Shown: piece by piece, positions 1 to 11,876 of the stretch | Layout: each line of letters opens with the position of its first letter | Position numbering within the stretch: the stretch's first letter is position 1 | Assembly (NCBI RefSeq): GCF_000283155.1 | Contig: NW_004454265.1 | Span: forward strand, 4,241,464-4,305,463 | Reading direction: 5' to 3' | DNA length: 64,000 nt | From: Ceratotherium simum simum | Lineage: Eukaryota; Chordata; Mammalia; Perissodactyla; Rhinocerotidae | Program-made: the position numbers and the translations under genes | The notes under the pieces: generated by a model | What the model was told of the DNA's origin: nothing | The model's database searches: none | Seen by the model: only the letters and a program-made list of their open reading frames with translations

Positions 1-1497
1 CTGAATATGCAAAGTAATCCTAAGAAAACAGAACAAAGCTTGAAGTATCACACTCTCTGATTTCAAAATATACTACAAAGCTATCATAACCAAAACAGCA
101 TGGTACTGGCACAAAAACAGACACACAGATCAACGGAGAATCGAGAGCCCGGAAATAAACCCACACACCTATGGACAGCTAATTTTCTACAAGGGAGCTA
201 AGAACATACAATGGAGAAAGGAAAGTCTCTTCAATAAATGGCCTTGGGAAAACTGGATAGCCAAATGCAAAAGAATGAAAGTGGACCATTATCTTACACC
301 ATAGACAAAAATTAACTCAAAATGAATTGAAGACTTGAATGTAAGACCTGAAACTGTGAAACTTCTAGAAGAAAACATAGGCAATACTCTCTTCGACATG
401 GGTCTTAGCAACATATTTTCAAGTACCATGTCTGACTGGGCAAGGGAAACAATAGAAAAAATAAACAAATGGGACTACATCAAACTAAAAAGCTTCTGCA
501 CAGCAAAGGAAACCATCAACAAAACAAAAAGACAACCTAACAGTTGGGAGAAGATATTTGCAAACCATATATCTGATAAGAGGTTAATATCCAAAATATA
601 TAAAGAACTCATACATCTCAACAACAACAAAAAACCCAATTAAAAAATAGGCAAAAGATCTGAACAGAAAGGTCTCCAAAGAAGATATACAGATGGCCAA
701 CAGGAATGTGAAAAGATGTTCAACATCATTAACTATCAGGGAAATGCAAATCAAAACTACAGTGAGATATCACCTCACACCCATCAGAATGGCTAACAAG
801 ACAGGAAATAACAAGTGTTGGAGAGGATGTGGAGAGATGGGAACCCTCATACACTACTGGTGGGAGTGTGAACTAGTGCAACCACTATGGAAAACAGTAT
901 GGAGATTCTTCAAAAAATTAAGAATAGAACTACCATACAATCCAGCTATCCCACTGCTGGGTATTTATCCAAAGAACATGAAAACACAAATGTGTAAAGA
1001 TACATGCACTCCTCTGTTCATTGCAGCGTTATTCACAATAGCCAAGACTTGGAAGCAACCTATGTGCCCCTGAAGGGACGAATGGATGAAGAAGATGTGG
1101 TATATATACACAATGGAATACTACTCGGCCATAAGAAATTATGAAATCCAGGCATTTGTGGCAACATGGATAGACCTTGAGGGTATTATGCTAAGCGAAA
1201 TAAGTCAGAGGGAGAAAGTCAAATACCGTGATCTCACTCATAAGTAGAAGATAAAAACAACAACAAACAATCACATAGGGACAGAGATTGGATTGGTGGT
1301 TACCAGAGGGGAAGGTGGGAGGGAGGAGGGTGAAAGGGATAATTTGGCACACGTGTGTAGTGATGGATTGTCATTAGTCTTGGGGTGGTGAGCACGATGT
1401 AATCTATACAGAAATAAAAATATGATGTACACCTGTGATTTATATACTGTTATAAACCAATGTTACCACAATAAAAAAAAAAAGTAAAAAAAAAAAG
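1..1497 (+). mobile_element. LINE-1 3' end (ORF2 C-terminus + 3' UTR), cut by window edge
   Basis: The sequence encodes the C-terminal part of L1 ORF2 in broken frames (pieces at 335-643 and 693-1073) and continues through a short 3' UTR to an A-rich tail at about 1,470-1,497. It is closely similar to the L1 copy at 11,877-13,394, which identifies it without a database. Frames are interrupted, so it is a dead copy. The 5' side lies outside the window. Confidence 0.93.
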
Positions 1498-1765
1498 AAG
1501 TGCAACAGCAAAGTCTGTGATGAAAGTAGTTTCTTCTCATCTGACCCTTGATTGGAATTCCTGAAAAACCAACCCTGAGATTCTGCAGCAGTGGGACATG
1601 GCCTGGGGAACCCCAAGGGCTGCTCTATCTCTTGGTGGCCTTACTTATTACATCACTTGTCACTTTAAGTGTGATAACATTTCCTCTTCTCTCTTACCTT
1701 ACCATTCCTTTTCTCTCTGCTTACTCAAAATTTCTCTTTGGAATTTCTCATCAAAAACCGTCATT

Positions 1766-2015
1766 GGGCCCAGCCTGGTGGTGCAGTGGTTAAGTGCACA
1801 CTCCGCTTGTCGGCGGCCTGGCGTTCGCAGATTCAGATCCTGGACATGCACCGATGCACCACTTGTCAAGCCATGCTGTGGCGACATCCCATATAAAGTA
1901 GAGGAAGATGGGCACAGATATTAGCCCAGGGCCAGTCTTCCTCAGCAAAAAGAGGAGGATTGGCATCGGGTGTTAGCTCAGGGCTGATCTTCCTCACAGA
2001 AAAAAAAAAAAAACA
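1766..2015 (+). mobile_element. ERE SINE (tRNA-Ser-like)
   Basis: Head GGGCCCAGCCTGGTGGTGCA with an A-box-like GTGCAGTGGTTAAG, a B-box-like GATTCAGATCC, then the ERE body (AAGTAGAGGAAGATGGGCAC) and two tail modules ending in TCTTCCTCACAG plus oligo(A). The order head to poly(A) gives the + orientation. Confidence 0.92.
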
Positions 2016-2019
2016 AAAC

Positions 2020-3120
2020 TCTCATCTGGGTATTTTAGCACCTGGATAATTATTTACACATTTATTTAACTTGGTCATATAGTTTCTCATATCCTTTATG
2101 AGAACTGAATCATACGAAGTAATTTCTTTTTGTGATCATCACTTTTACTTTCATGCTTATCATAGGAAAGAATTATTTTTTAAAACAATAAGAAATAAGA
2201 GTAAGAGAATAATAAAGTTTGTTGTTTATATGAGTTCCAGCTTTCACTCAAATATAATTATTTTATTTACATACTTCTAACATATTTAATTAAAAATGTC
2301 AGAAGATGAGATTTTCCATTATGACCATATTAAGGACCATTTTATTTCAAAATGGAACTTTGAAACTCAGATGGATCTCACTTACATCTTGATGCCCTTT
2401 AGCCATGTTACAAATTTGGGCAGGATTTTTTTTTACTTATTTTAAAGTTAATTGGTGCAAACAGCCAGGAGACTGTTGACACTATTTCTCTCCACAACCT
2501 TGTGGTCTGGAGTTGGGGGCAGGGACAACAGGGACCAGTGGGAAGGGGACTTGATTGCCCTCAGGAAAGGGTCTGCTGCTGACTCAGGTTATGTGAAATC
2601 ATAACATAAAACAAAAGCAAAACAAAACTGTGAAGTGAGAAACTTGTTTACCTAGGCTGTAACATATAACAACAGTCAGTACTTTTTAAAATGATAGTAA
2701 TTGTTCCTGGCTGCTATTCCAGCCTTTTACTGACCTCACCTAACCAGGCAGAAAAGAAGAAAGGGGAAAGAGAGAAATTGAAAGGGGAAAGGAAACAAGA
2801 GAGAAGCAAGCAGCTAGAAGGCAGGTAGGAGGGTGAAAGGAGAGAAATGAGATGACCTTAACCCTCACCCCCTCCCGCTGCTGCTCATTCTCCTCGGAGG
2901 CAGCATGAAGTCAGAACAACGGTATCAAGTAGATGTTATTATATCCCATCATGTCCTCTTAGAACTTCCATGTCTTAGTTTATGCTCTAGACAGACTAGA
3001 CAGGTGAACGGCAGCGAGTGACAGCGGACATATCTGAGAAGTAGCTATGCGGATCTGGCGCTCTAATCATTCATCCTGAAACTAACTTGAACTTCCTCTC
3101 ATGAAGCCAGGCAAGTCTCA
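2020..3120. other. Intergenic, nothing assignable
   Basis: AT-rich at first, then a purine-rich stretch around 2,750-2,870 (AAGAAGAAAGGGGAAAG-like). No gene and no repeat that I can name with confidence. Confidence 0.5.
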
Positions 3121-3129
3121 CGTGGCCTA

Positions 3130-3610
3130 TGTTAGGGCGACCATATAGCCTAGTTTTTCCAGGACAGTGCGGTTTACACTTGTGTTCTGACACAGTCATT
3201 ATTAGCACCCCTTCCATTTTCAGAACTGTCCAAGTGTGGACGATAAATGATGTGAGCCCTCCTCGGGTGAGCCCTGCCTGCTCGACAGTGACCCGCAACC
3301 TCTCCTCCTCTCACTCCGCTGCCGTCACACATCTCACCTCCAGAGTTACAAACTGCTTCCAGTTCCCTGGACACAACTTACTATTTCACCCTTCTTTTTG
3401 ATGAATTCTGTGCTTCTTTAAGGTCCTCTTACCTTATTTATAGCAATATTCATGCCATGTTGGTGTCTGTCTCCTTCGTTAGACTATTAGTTCCTTGAAA
3501 ATGGAGACTGCTTTCATTACATCTGTATTACCAGTGTCTTGCATTATATCCAGACGCATTACATGCTAAATACAATTTTGATGAATGAATGAATAAAGCA
3601 TGTCAAAATT
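3130..3610 (+). repeat. Old repeat fragment followed by L2-like 3' end
   Basis: 3,133-3,260 (TTAGGGCGACCATATAGCC ... GTGTGGACGATAAATGATG) resembles a medium-reiteration repeat whose family I cannot name. 3,400-3,600 has the typical LINE-2 3' ending (AGTTCCTTGAAAATGGAGAC, then TTTGATGAATGAATGAATAAA). Both are ancient and noncoding. Confidence 0.55.
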
Positions 3611-3797
3611 ATATATGTATGTAAACAAAGACAGGAATAAAATAGATGAAAGTGAAATTCATAATCACATTAGATTTTTAAATGTTTCAGATGATTTAAT
3701 ATTTTAAAAACATTGCTTTTATAATAAAATATTTATTTTTTTAAAATAGCAAGGTTGTGTATAGAGTATTTTTAAAAGATTTAAAAAAATTGTTCAT

Positions 3798-4029
3798 GGG
3801 CCGGCCCAGTGGTGTAGTGGTTAATTTTGGCATGCTCTGCTTCAGTGGCCTGGGTTCATGGGTTTGGATCCTGGACATGGACCTTTACTGCTCATCAAAC
3901 CATGCTGTGGCGGCGACCCACACACAAATAGGGGAATATTGGCACAGATTTTAGCTCAGGGCCAATCTTCCTCAAGCAAAAAGAGGAAGATTGGCGAGGG
4001 ATGTTAGCTCACGGCTAATCTTCCTCAGC

Positions 4030-4060
<31 letters not shown>
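3798..4060 (+). mobile_element. ERE SINE
   Basis: Starts GGGCCGGCCCAGTGGTGTAG, contains TTTGGATCCTGGACATGGAC and TCATCAAACCATGCTGTGGC, ends with two GGAAGATTGGC / CTTCCTC modules and an AAAAGAAAAG tail. It is an older-looking subtype because of the ATGGACC...TCATCAAACC segment. Confidence 0.92.
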
Positions 4061-4689
4061 TTCAACCCATAGTTACTTCTGAAAGGATGAACTTGCAGTT
4101 GTTCTGCACACAGCGGACAGACAGTGCTTGACATTGGGTGTGTCCCCAATAAATACTGAATGAACAATCACAGATTTATCCTGAATTAGAAGAGAAAGAA
4201 GCAGCTATGAAGAATGGAGAACTATGCAAACCTACAGTTGCGATCACTATTTCCCTGAAGTGAAAGGGGAACCAGCTCAGTGGACGGTGGTCAGTGCCGA
4301 GCTCTTTGTGGCCCCCTTGCTGCTGGCGGGGCAGACACCCAGGATGCTGAGAACCGCACATGTAGCTGGGGCCAAGGTGTCTGTGACATTTGTCCTTATG
4401 TAAGTCCTGTCTTCACTGAGGCAAAAAGGAGTGCTGACCCCTCCCAAATACCAGACACAGCCCTCAGACGGTCCTGCTGGGGTCGTGTTGTTTCCTTGTT
4501 CCTTTTAATCTTATTTTGGAGAGGGGGATAAAAATGTTGGGGTGCTAAGGAAGGGGGTTAGCATTTATCTGCCAGGAGAATGCTCTGATGGTGATCATCC
4601 AATTCTTCCTTGTCTGGAAAGGTAAGAATCATAGGTATTTTTAAATGTTAGCTAATATACAAAACTTGTGAGAGGAGAGAAAGAAAATT

Positions 4690-4850
4690 GTCATCAGTCA
4701 TGTGCCAGGTTCTGTGATATGTGTTTTCACATTCATTATATGTAATATAATAAATTATCACAACATCCCTGTTTTTATCACCATTCAACACTTAGTAAGT
4801 GCCAGAGGCTAGATCTGAAGTCAGACGCCCTGGTCTACCCACGTGAGAAG
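4690..4850 (-). repeat. MIR SINE fragment
   Basis: Reads like reversed MIR: GTGCCAGGTTCTGTGATATG, TTCACATTCATTATATG, then TAAGTGCCAGAGGCTAGATC. Diverged. Confidence 0.6.
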
Positions 4851-5039
4851 GACAGCTCTCTGCCTTTGGAGATGGGGATGAAAGTGGTGGTCCTGGCCTG
4901 GAGGAAGGGCACTTGGAGAAGCTCATGGGTTGGAATATATCATTCTTCACAGCATCAAAGAATCTCAATTAAGATAACGAGTGCCTATTGACATGACATG
5001 TTCGGGAACAGAGTATATTTCTGACAACTGACTGTAAAA

Positions 5040-5220
5040 ACATTTGACGTCTGCAAATTTTACTTGCAACAAAATTGGAAAATTAAAAATTAAGCCTGGC
5101 CTCGGTGGTTACATGGGTGTTTTCAATTTGTGATAACTCATTGAGCTGTACATTTATGATTTTTGCATTATCTATATTATGTTATACTTCAATTTTCAAG
5201 TTTATTTTTTTTTAAAAAGA
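5040..5220 (+). mobile_element. Ancient L1M 3' UTR fragment
   Basis: Contains the characteristic L1 3' ending GGTGGTTACATGGGTGTTTT ... GAGCTGTACATTTATGAT ... GTTATACTTCAAT followed by a T/A-rich tail. Confidence 0.65.
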
Positions 5221-5879
5221 CCAATAAAAAACTTATTCTAGGAAAAATAGGGGATGTTCCAAGTCTGCACAACCACATCCTGATTCCTTCTTCTTTATCT
5301 GTGAACAATAAAGATAGTGATATAAGTTGCCACTTTCTTCCAAGAGATAAGTCAGTACATGGTTGATTTTCTAATTTAGGGCTCCCCCCGTCATGGTAAG
5401 AAATTAAAGAAAATGTTTCTTTCATTCCTGTATTTTTAACTTCCTGTTAGACCACAGAGCCTGCCAGTAACTCTCTCACAATCCTACCTTTATTTGCATA
5501 ATCTCATAATCATTTACAGAAAACAAATACCTTGCCTTCCCTCAGATTTGGCTGGGACAAATGAATCCATAAATGTTGTGAGACAGTAGGAAAGGATGTT
5601 GAAACATTTAAAGACTTTTTCATGAAAATTAACATTGAGAAAGAAGTTATTTTACTCCCTTTCACAGAAGAGAGATTCATATTTTGATTTGTACATAATA
5701 TTCATCCAGAATTTAACCCCTCATTTGGTTGACGATCCTGAAAACAAATGGGAAGCAGAGTGAAGGCGTATGTGTATGATTATCCTCATTATAGGCAAAA
5801 CACATTCAAGTGTTACACCAGTGCTGACAGTGGATCTTATAAAGAATATATCTTCAAATTTAATATGAAATAAGTGTTC

Positions 5880-6640
5880 AGTTTTTTCTTTTTAAATTTA
5901 ATTTATTGAAAATATGGAGGTGGGGAAGAGCTCAAGTGGTAGAGCAGTCAGAGTCCTATAAATTCATCTTTGCAAGTATAGTTTTACATATGTAAGCTGA
6001 ATCATTTCTCTATGTTACTGTAGACTACAGCCTAATTCAATTAGCTTATTTCAATTATAATCTTTTTTTCCACGTTATTTTGAAAAATTTCAAACCTATA
6101 GGAGAGTTAAAAAAAAATAGTACATTGAAAACCCAATACCCCTCAACTAAATCCATTAATTGTTGACTTTTGCCGTATTTCTGCTGTTTCTGTCTGTCTC
6201 TATGTATATGTGTGTGTGTTTGCTGAACCAACTGAAATTCACTTGCTGATATCACCCTTATGTACTTTAGCATGTATCTCTTTAGAACAAGGACATCTTC
6301 CTACATAACCACAGTACCATCACCATACTCGAGACATTTAACATTGATAAATAACACCATCTAATATACAGTTCATAATCAAATGTCTCTATCATAAAAA
6401 CTTCTGTAATCAATTTTTTTGGACAAAGGATCCAATCAAAGATCACACAATGCATTGAGGAGCCATGTATCTTTTAATTTAGAACATTCTTCCCCCTGCT
6501 CCTTGTTTTTTCTTCTGTCTTTCATGACATGGACGTATTTTGAAGAGGCCAGGTCTGTTGTCTTGCAGTATGTCCTACGATCTAGATTTGTCTGATGGTT
6601 TTCTTATGATAGTTAAATATGTTTATAGAATTAAAAAACT
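5880..6640. mobile_element. Ancient L1M-class fragment (copy A)
   Basis: Shares an extended alignment with 17,930-18,830: TTTCAAACCTATAGGAGAGT, TTTAGCATGTATCTCTTTAG, CATCTTCCTACATAACCACA, TTTTGAAGAGGCCAGGTCTG, GATTTGTCTGATGGTTTTC. It is a common old LINE-derived unit; subfamily and orientation not assigned. Confidence 0.6.
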
Positions 6641-6900
6641 ACATGTGCATATATTGTGCATTCCTGTTGTTTTTCCATGTACCTCCTATGTTTCCCCATT
6701 TCTGAGACTTTGTTCACATAGGCCATCTCTTTAATAAGTGCCCTTTCCCCACTGCATCTCTACAAGGCCCTGTTCAGTATTTAACCTTCTAGAGATGATT
6801 TCCCTGATGCCCTCCATCCTAAAATAATCTTTGAATATCCAGAATAGCTTATAGCATTTACAATTTTTTTTACTTTGTATTATTATTTGCTCACATAACT

Positions 6901-7109
6901 TTTTTTTTTTAAAGATTTATTTATTTATTTTCCCCCCAAAGCCCCAGTAGATAGTTGCATGTCATAGTTGCACATCCCTCCAGTTGCTGTATGTGGGACG
7001 CGGCCTCAGCATGGCCGGAGAAGCGGTGCGTTGGTGCACACCCGGGATCCGAACCCGGGCCGCCAGCATCAGAGAGCACGCACTTAACCACTAAGCCACG
7101 GGGCCGGCC
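6901..7109 (-). mobile_element. ERE SINE (first of tandem pair)
   Basis: Oligo(T), AAAGATTTATTTATTTATTT, CCCCAAAGCCCCAGTAGATA, GATCCGAACCCGGGC and the reversed head GGGGCCGGCCC. Flanked by CTCACATAACT at 6,890-6,900 and 7,110-7,120. Confidence 0.94.
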
Positions 7110-7120
7110 CTCACATAACT

Positions 7121-7420
7121 TTTTTTTTTTTTTTTTTTGTGAGGAACATCAGCCCTGAGCTAACATCCATGCTAATCCTCCTCTTTTTGCTGAGGAAGAC
7201 TTGCTCTGAGCTGACATCTATTGCCAATCCTCCTCCTTTTTTTCCCCAAAGCCCCAGTAGATAGTTGCATGTCATAGCTGCACGTCCATCTAGTTGCTGT
7301 ATGTGGGACACTGCCTCAGCATGGCTGGAGAAGTGGTGCAACCGTGCGCACCAGGATCCGAACCCGGGCCACCAGTAGTGGAGTGCGCGCACTTAACCGC
7401 TAAGCCATGGGGCCGGCCCG
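7121..7420 (-). mobile_element. Composite ERE SINE (second of tandem pair)
   Basis: Longer, about 300 bp: oligo(T), GTGAGGAACATCAGCCCTGA and a second tail module, then CCCCAAAGCCCCAGTAGATA and the reversed tRNA-like head ending GGGGCCGGCCC at 7,419. Followed by a third copy of CTCACATAACT at 7,421-7,431. Confidence 0.93.
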
Positions 7421-7859
7421 CTCACATAACTTTTACAATGAAAACCACCCAAGGGTTGGTCTAATTTATCTTTGTGACCTCCCTGGAATCTAGCACATGA
7501 GGGTTCACACAGTAGGCCATCAATATATATATCTGTTGAATAAATGGATGAATAAATGAATGAAAATATTATCTCTGGTTTCTGAGATGGTTAAGAATTT
7601 AATGTTTTTTTAAAAGGCTTACATAATTTCTTCATAAGAGTACTTTCTGCACCCAGAACAGTCTACTTAATGTTTTAAAAAAATAAAATCTTAACTGTAA
7701 TAAAAATATAACATGTGTCTTGGTATAACGCCTTGGTATAACCCTTTTAAAAATCAACTTGCTTAGCACTGAGGGAAGCCTTTCAATCTTGAGAGTTCAT
7801 TCTTTAGCTTTGGAAAATAGTCTTATACTGTTTCTTGGATAATTTCCTCTTTTGCATGT

Positions 7860-8830
7860 TTTTCCCTTCTCCCTGGAATAAAGTCCTGTAAGTTAGATGT
7901 TGAAACTTCCAGATTGATCCTCTCCATCTCTTATCTTTTCTTTCATATTTTCTATCTTCTACTTTCTGAAAAATTTCCTCCCAACCTATTATTGATCTTT
8001 TTTAATTTTGGAAGTCATGTTTTTAATTTTCAAGAGTTCTTTTTTTGTTTTTTTTCAGTGGCCTTTTTAATAGCATCCATTTCTTGTTTTATGGATGCAA
8101 TATCTTTTCAAGTCTGTATGGAAATATTAATTAGGACTTACTTAAAATTTTCTTCTGCTCTCTGCATTACCTCTGTTTGAGATTTCTTAAAGTCATCTTA
8201 TTTGTTTCTTGGTCTTTCTCTCACTCATATTAAAGGCATGTTATGTATGAAGTGTAGAAGCCCCTGTTCACTGAAAAACTGACTGGAACTCTGTACGTGA
8301 GCAAGGTTTGCCACCTGCCAGGTTGGCTATAGGTTAATTCACTGTTGAGTTAGGCATTATGATGTGGAAACTCCCAACTATCAAAACGTGGAGGTCTTTT
8401 TCTGACATCATTCAATTTCTTTGGAAAAGAACCCTTCAGTTTTTTGCCTGGGGAGTAACATCTTCTTGCTGAGTGGTCACCCAGCAGAGGTGTGTATGTG
8501 TGTATGTGTTTTCTGTTCCTTATTCAGACTTTTACTTAATCCCATCTGGTTTTAGTCCCTCATTTCACCCGTTTCCTCAATATCCTGTGCATCAGCACTC
8601 CAAGCCTCAGCTTTATCCTGCTGCATCAGTTACCATTCATCTTCTCTCTATATTCCATCTTCCAGGATGTTGCTGAAATCTCTCACCCTCTGATGGACTC
8701 TACTGCTCTTCTTGTTATGAGTTTATATGTTCTTTTTATTACTTCACCATCATTTTGGTGGAGCCTTGAGAAAGAGGAGATAAATACATGGAAATATTTT
8801 ACAAAATATTGATTCCAAAAAAATCAATTT
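7860..8830. repeat. Old interspersed repeat, family unassigned
   Basis: T-rich text such as AGATGTTGAAACTTCCAGAT, TTGATCCTCTCCATCTCTTATC-like and TTTATGGATGCAATATC, ending around GGAGATAAATACATGG, is familiar as a recurrent mammalian repeat, but I cannot name the family. No coding capacity. Confidence 0.4.
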
Positions 8831-9557
8831 CCCAACTTTAATCAGACTGTCTGCTTAATTTTAAAAGTGTTTGTGTTACAAACTTCCCCCTCTGTAAATC
8901 TGGTCTTGTGAATAGTGTAAATTTTCTGCCTAGAAGGTTAAAGAAGATAATTCTCTATGTGATTATGGGAGTAAGGTTCAGACAACCTTGGGTGGTTTAA
9001 AGTTTCCTACTGCATAATCTTAGAGCAGCATGAGATAAACTCTCTCTTCATGACTTCAGAAGTCTGGTTACTTATTTACAACTGGGATAAGATAAATGGT
9101 CAAACAACTAGAGAAGTTCTACAAACCACTTGTAAAGTTAGGTTTTTATTCTACTACCAAACTATGCTCCTGTGCATGTCTGAGCCTTGTATTACCTCCG
9201 AATTTCCAACATCTGGAATGTTTCCAACATCTTGTTCTCTAACAAGCTGCAGCATCCCCCAGGCAGGCCCCTCCCAAGTCTATTCACCCACCAAGAATTT
9301 TCCCTTTGACCTACTGTGGCACTGGCTGCTTTACTCACACCACAGATTTCTCAGGATTGGCTAGGACTGCAAATAAAACACTGCCCATAATGAAGTCAAT
9401 CAGTTACAACACAAATGCATGCCAGTTCCTATTCCTAACATATAACGCGAAGCCTCTGCTCTCCTCTTTCCTCCTCACGTTTCATACAAGATTCGGAGAA
9501 GAAACATCGTATCTGGCCAAAAGAAAAGGTCTTTAAAGGAAAAAAGAAAACCCTGAA

Positions 9558-10136
9558 ATGGGTCTTTTGAGTTCTAAAAACCCCAAAGCCAAGCAAGCCC
9601 AAATTCTTCTTCTGGGACTTGACTCTGCTGGGAAGTCTACTCTCCTTTATAAATTAAAGCTGGCAAAGGATATTGTGACCATCCCAACAATAGGTTTCAA
9701 CGTGGAAATGATCGAGTTGGAAAAGAGTCTTTCATTCACGGTCTGGGATGTTGGAGGACAGGAAAAAATGAGACCCATGTGGGGCTATTACTGTGAGAAC
9801 ACCGATGGGCTGGTGTATGTTGTGGATAGTACGGACAAACAGCGACTAGAAGACTCAAGGAGAGAGTTTGAGCACATTTTGAAGAATGAACACATTAAAA
9901 ATGTGCCTGTTGTCCTATTAGCCAACAAACAAGATGTGCCCGGAGCTCTGAGTGCTGAGGACATCACCAGGACTTTCAACGTGCAGAGGCTCTGCAGCGA
10001 CCGGAACTGGTACGTGCAGCCCTGCTGTGCCGTCACCGGGGCCGGGCTGATAGAGGCTTTCGGAAAACTCACCACGTTTGTGAAAAGCCGCATGAAGTCG
10101 AGAGGAGACACTTCAGCATTCTTCAAGCAGAACTGA
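9558..10136 (+). CDS. ARL14: ARL14, ADP-ribosylation factor-like small GTPase (192 aa, single exon)
   Basis: An intact 192-codon single-exon ORF encodes an ARF/ARL-family GTPase. Visible motifs: Met-Gly start (Gly2 is the usual myristoylation site), G1/P-loop GLDSAGKS at residues 20-27, switch I IPTIGFN with Thr44, G3 WDVGGQ at 63-68, G4 NKQD at 123-126, G5 CAVT at 157-160. Length and the C-terminal end TSAFFKQN match ARL14 of other mammals. The start has a good Kozak context (G at -3, G at +4) and is the only Met that keeps the N-terminal amphipathic/myristoyl region. Known role: human ARL14 acts on MHC class II-containing vesicles in dendritic cells with the effector ARL14EP and myosin 1E. 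Being intronless is normal for this gene, so it need not be a retrocopy. All nucleotide-binding motifs are intact, suggesting a functional gene. ARL11 or another ARL is less likely because the similarity is near-continuous with ARL14. Confidence 0.96.
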   Translation: MGLLSSKNPKAKQAQILLLGLDSAGKSTLLYKLKLAKDIVTIPTIGFNVEMIELEKSLSFTVWDVGGQEKMRPMWGYYCENTDGLVYVVDSTDKQRLEDSRREFEHILKNEHIKNVPVVLLANKQDVPGALSAEDITRTFNVQRLCSDRNWYVQPCCAVTGAGLIEAFGKLTTFVKSRMKSRGDTSAFFKQN

Positions 10137-10645
10137 GGTCCAAGCAGTGAAAGAGACACTGATGAAGTTGAAAGGGTAATTTCTTTCTTGCCAAGTGAGA
10201 AAGGCAAGTTGCTGAGTTGGCAAGCTTTTTCTGAGATGTTATTTCACCTAAATTCAGTTAACCAACTAAGAATAATATCTAGAAAATATTATTTTTGGCC
10301 AGGCACTTTAGCAAACTATGTGGTAATGATAACTGAGAATGAAAATTTACAATTTTGTGTATGTTGGATGATTCAGAATAATCATATTTGTGACCAAGTA
10401 AATTATTGCTTTATTATTTTTATATTTTTATATGACTGTTAGAACAAAGTTTAAGTAAACTGCCTGCTAACAGAATCAGAATTCTTTCAGATTGTTTCCA
10501 GCTGTTACAGGTATTAAATTTCCACCATGCTCCCATGTAATAGCTGGGTGGTGTATAAAAGGAACTTTAAATTATGGAAAGGAAAAAGTTTGATGTTAAC
10601 ATTTTGTAAATCCCTATCCCTAAATAAAGTTTTTCTTTTGGATTC
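10137..10645 (+). promoter_or_regulatory. ARL14: ARL14 3' UTR with polyadenylation signal
   Basis: The sequence after the stop is AT-rich and free of repeats I recognise. A canonical AATAAA lies at 10,623-10,628 followed by a T-rich stretch (GTTTTTCTTTTGG), giving a predicted transcript end near 10,645. Confidence 0.75.
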
Positions 10646-10649
10646 ATGC

Positions 10650-11515
10650 TAGCTTTTTGAAATCTATTGCTGGGAACTTCCTACAATGAGTTAAACAATG
10701 AACTCCAGGCTGTGAACTGCCCAGCGACTGTGTTCTCCCATAGGGAGCAGAAGTTTGTATCTTAAAGCTCTGAGGATCAGGGTAGCACCTTGGAATTTAG
10801 AGCAAGGCTGGGCTAATCGCTCAGCTCAAGGCTGCAGCCCCAAGATCGGCTTCAGCAGAATTCAGTCTAACAGTCATTACTTGGGAATCATGTACAGCGC
10901 ACTGTACTGATCAAACAGGAACCAGAGCCAGACTTTGCTCTCAGAGACTTTGCAGTTCACAGGGGAAACAACATAAAGCTAGCAGCTAGAATAGGGCAAT
11001 AAGGGCTATGTGCTGTAACAGAGGGAGAGACCTCTTCTGACCTGGGGAAACAGGAAGTGCTTCCTGCAGAAGGTGGTATCTAAGAGAGTCCCAACTCCCA
11101 GGGACACCATGAAGGTGCAGGTTAGTCACTGGAAGTTCCCATCACCAGGAGACTCTCCAGAGATGTTGTAGGGGAGGACAGGAGGGAGAAGGAACTAGAG
11201 ATTGAACTAGAATTCCCCTGAGAGGCTCAGAACTCCCAGGCAGGCCCTGGTAGTAACAGATGACACTCTTTCCTCTGACCCCACCTCCAACAAGGCTCAT
11301 TTGGACTAGAAGCAGGCCTCAAGCCCCCACAGCAGCCCCTGGGACTCCAAATCTTAAGGTCACAGAGGAAAATAAAGGTACAGCAAACCCAGGGTGCCAG
11401 CCCCTGGACTCCTTTCCTGGTTTTCTCCTCTCATCTTAGCCATGATTTGTTCAGCAAAGATCTGAGTAGCTACTCCTGTGTTACATGGTAGGGATTCAAA
11501 TAATAAAGTAGATAT
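10650..11515. other. Intergenic, nothing assignable
   Basis: Mixed-composition sequence downstream of ARL14 (for example AGACTTTGCAGTTCACAGGG and CTTCCTGCAGAAGGTGGTAT). It resembles generic unique DNA; no ORF or repeat that I can support. Confidence 0.5.
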
Positions 11516-11519
11516 ACAC

Positions 11520-11805
11520 ATAATAATAGTTACCATTGGTTGAATACTTGTGTGTGCCAGGCATTGTGCTAAACACTTTCATACATCTTCTCATGTAATG
11601 GTCACAACTGCCCTAAGAGAAACAGGCATTATTATCTCAGTTTTACAAATGAGAGTACTGGGACTAATCAAGGTTAAACAATAATAACAACCACAAAAAA
11701 ATACTTGGTATTTTCACCGAGGAGTGGTAGAGCCAAGATTCAAACTCAGGTGTGTCTGACTTCAAGGGCTATGCTGTTAATTGCCGTGATATTGTTTTAT
11801 AAATA
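11520..11805 (-). repeat. MIR SINE
   Basis: Near full-length reversed MIR: GTGTGCCAGGCATTGTGCTA, TCTTCTCATGTAATGGTCAC, TTATCTCAGTTTTACAAATG, GGTAGAGCCAAGATTCAAAC, GACTTCAAGGGCTATGCTGT. A short ACAATAATAACAACCACAAA insertion is present in the middle. Confidence 0.85.
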
Positions 11806-11876
11806 AGGTATGGTCTCTGTCTTTAATGAGCTTACAACACACAATTAAGAATAAATCCAGGCTAAATTAAATATAG

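Larger units (their letters stand above)
6740..7560 (+). mobile_element. L2 3' end, interrupted by two ERE insertions
   Basis: Left part 6,740-6,900 (GAGATGATTTCCCTGATGCC ... TTTGCTCACATAAC) resumes at 7,421 and ends CATCAATATATATATCTGTTGAATAAATGG, the L2 3' terminus. The interruption is the ERE pair at 6,901-7,420. Confidence 0.7.
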
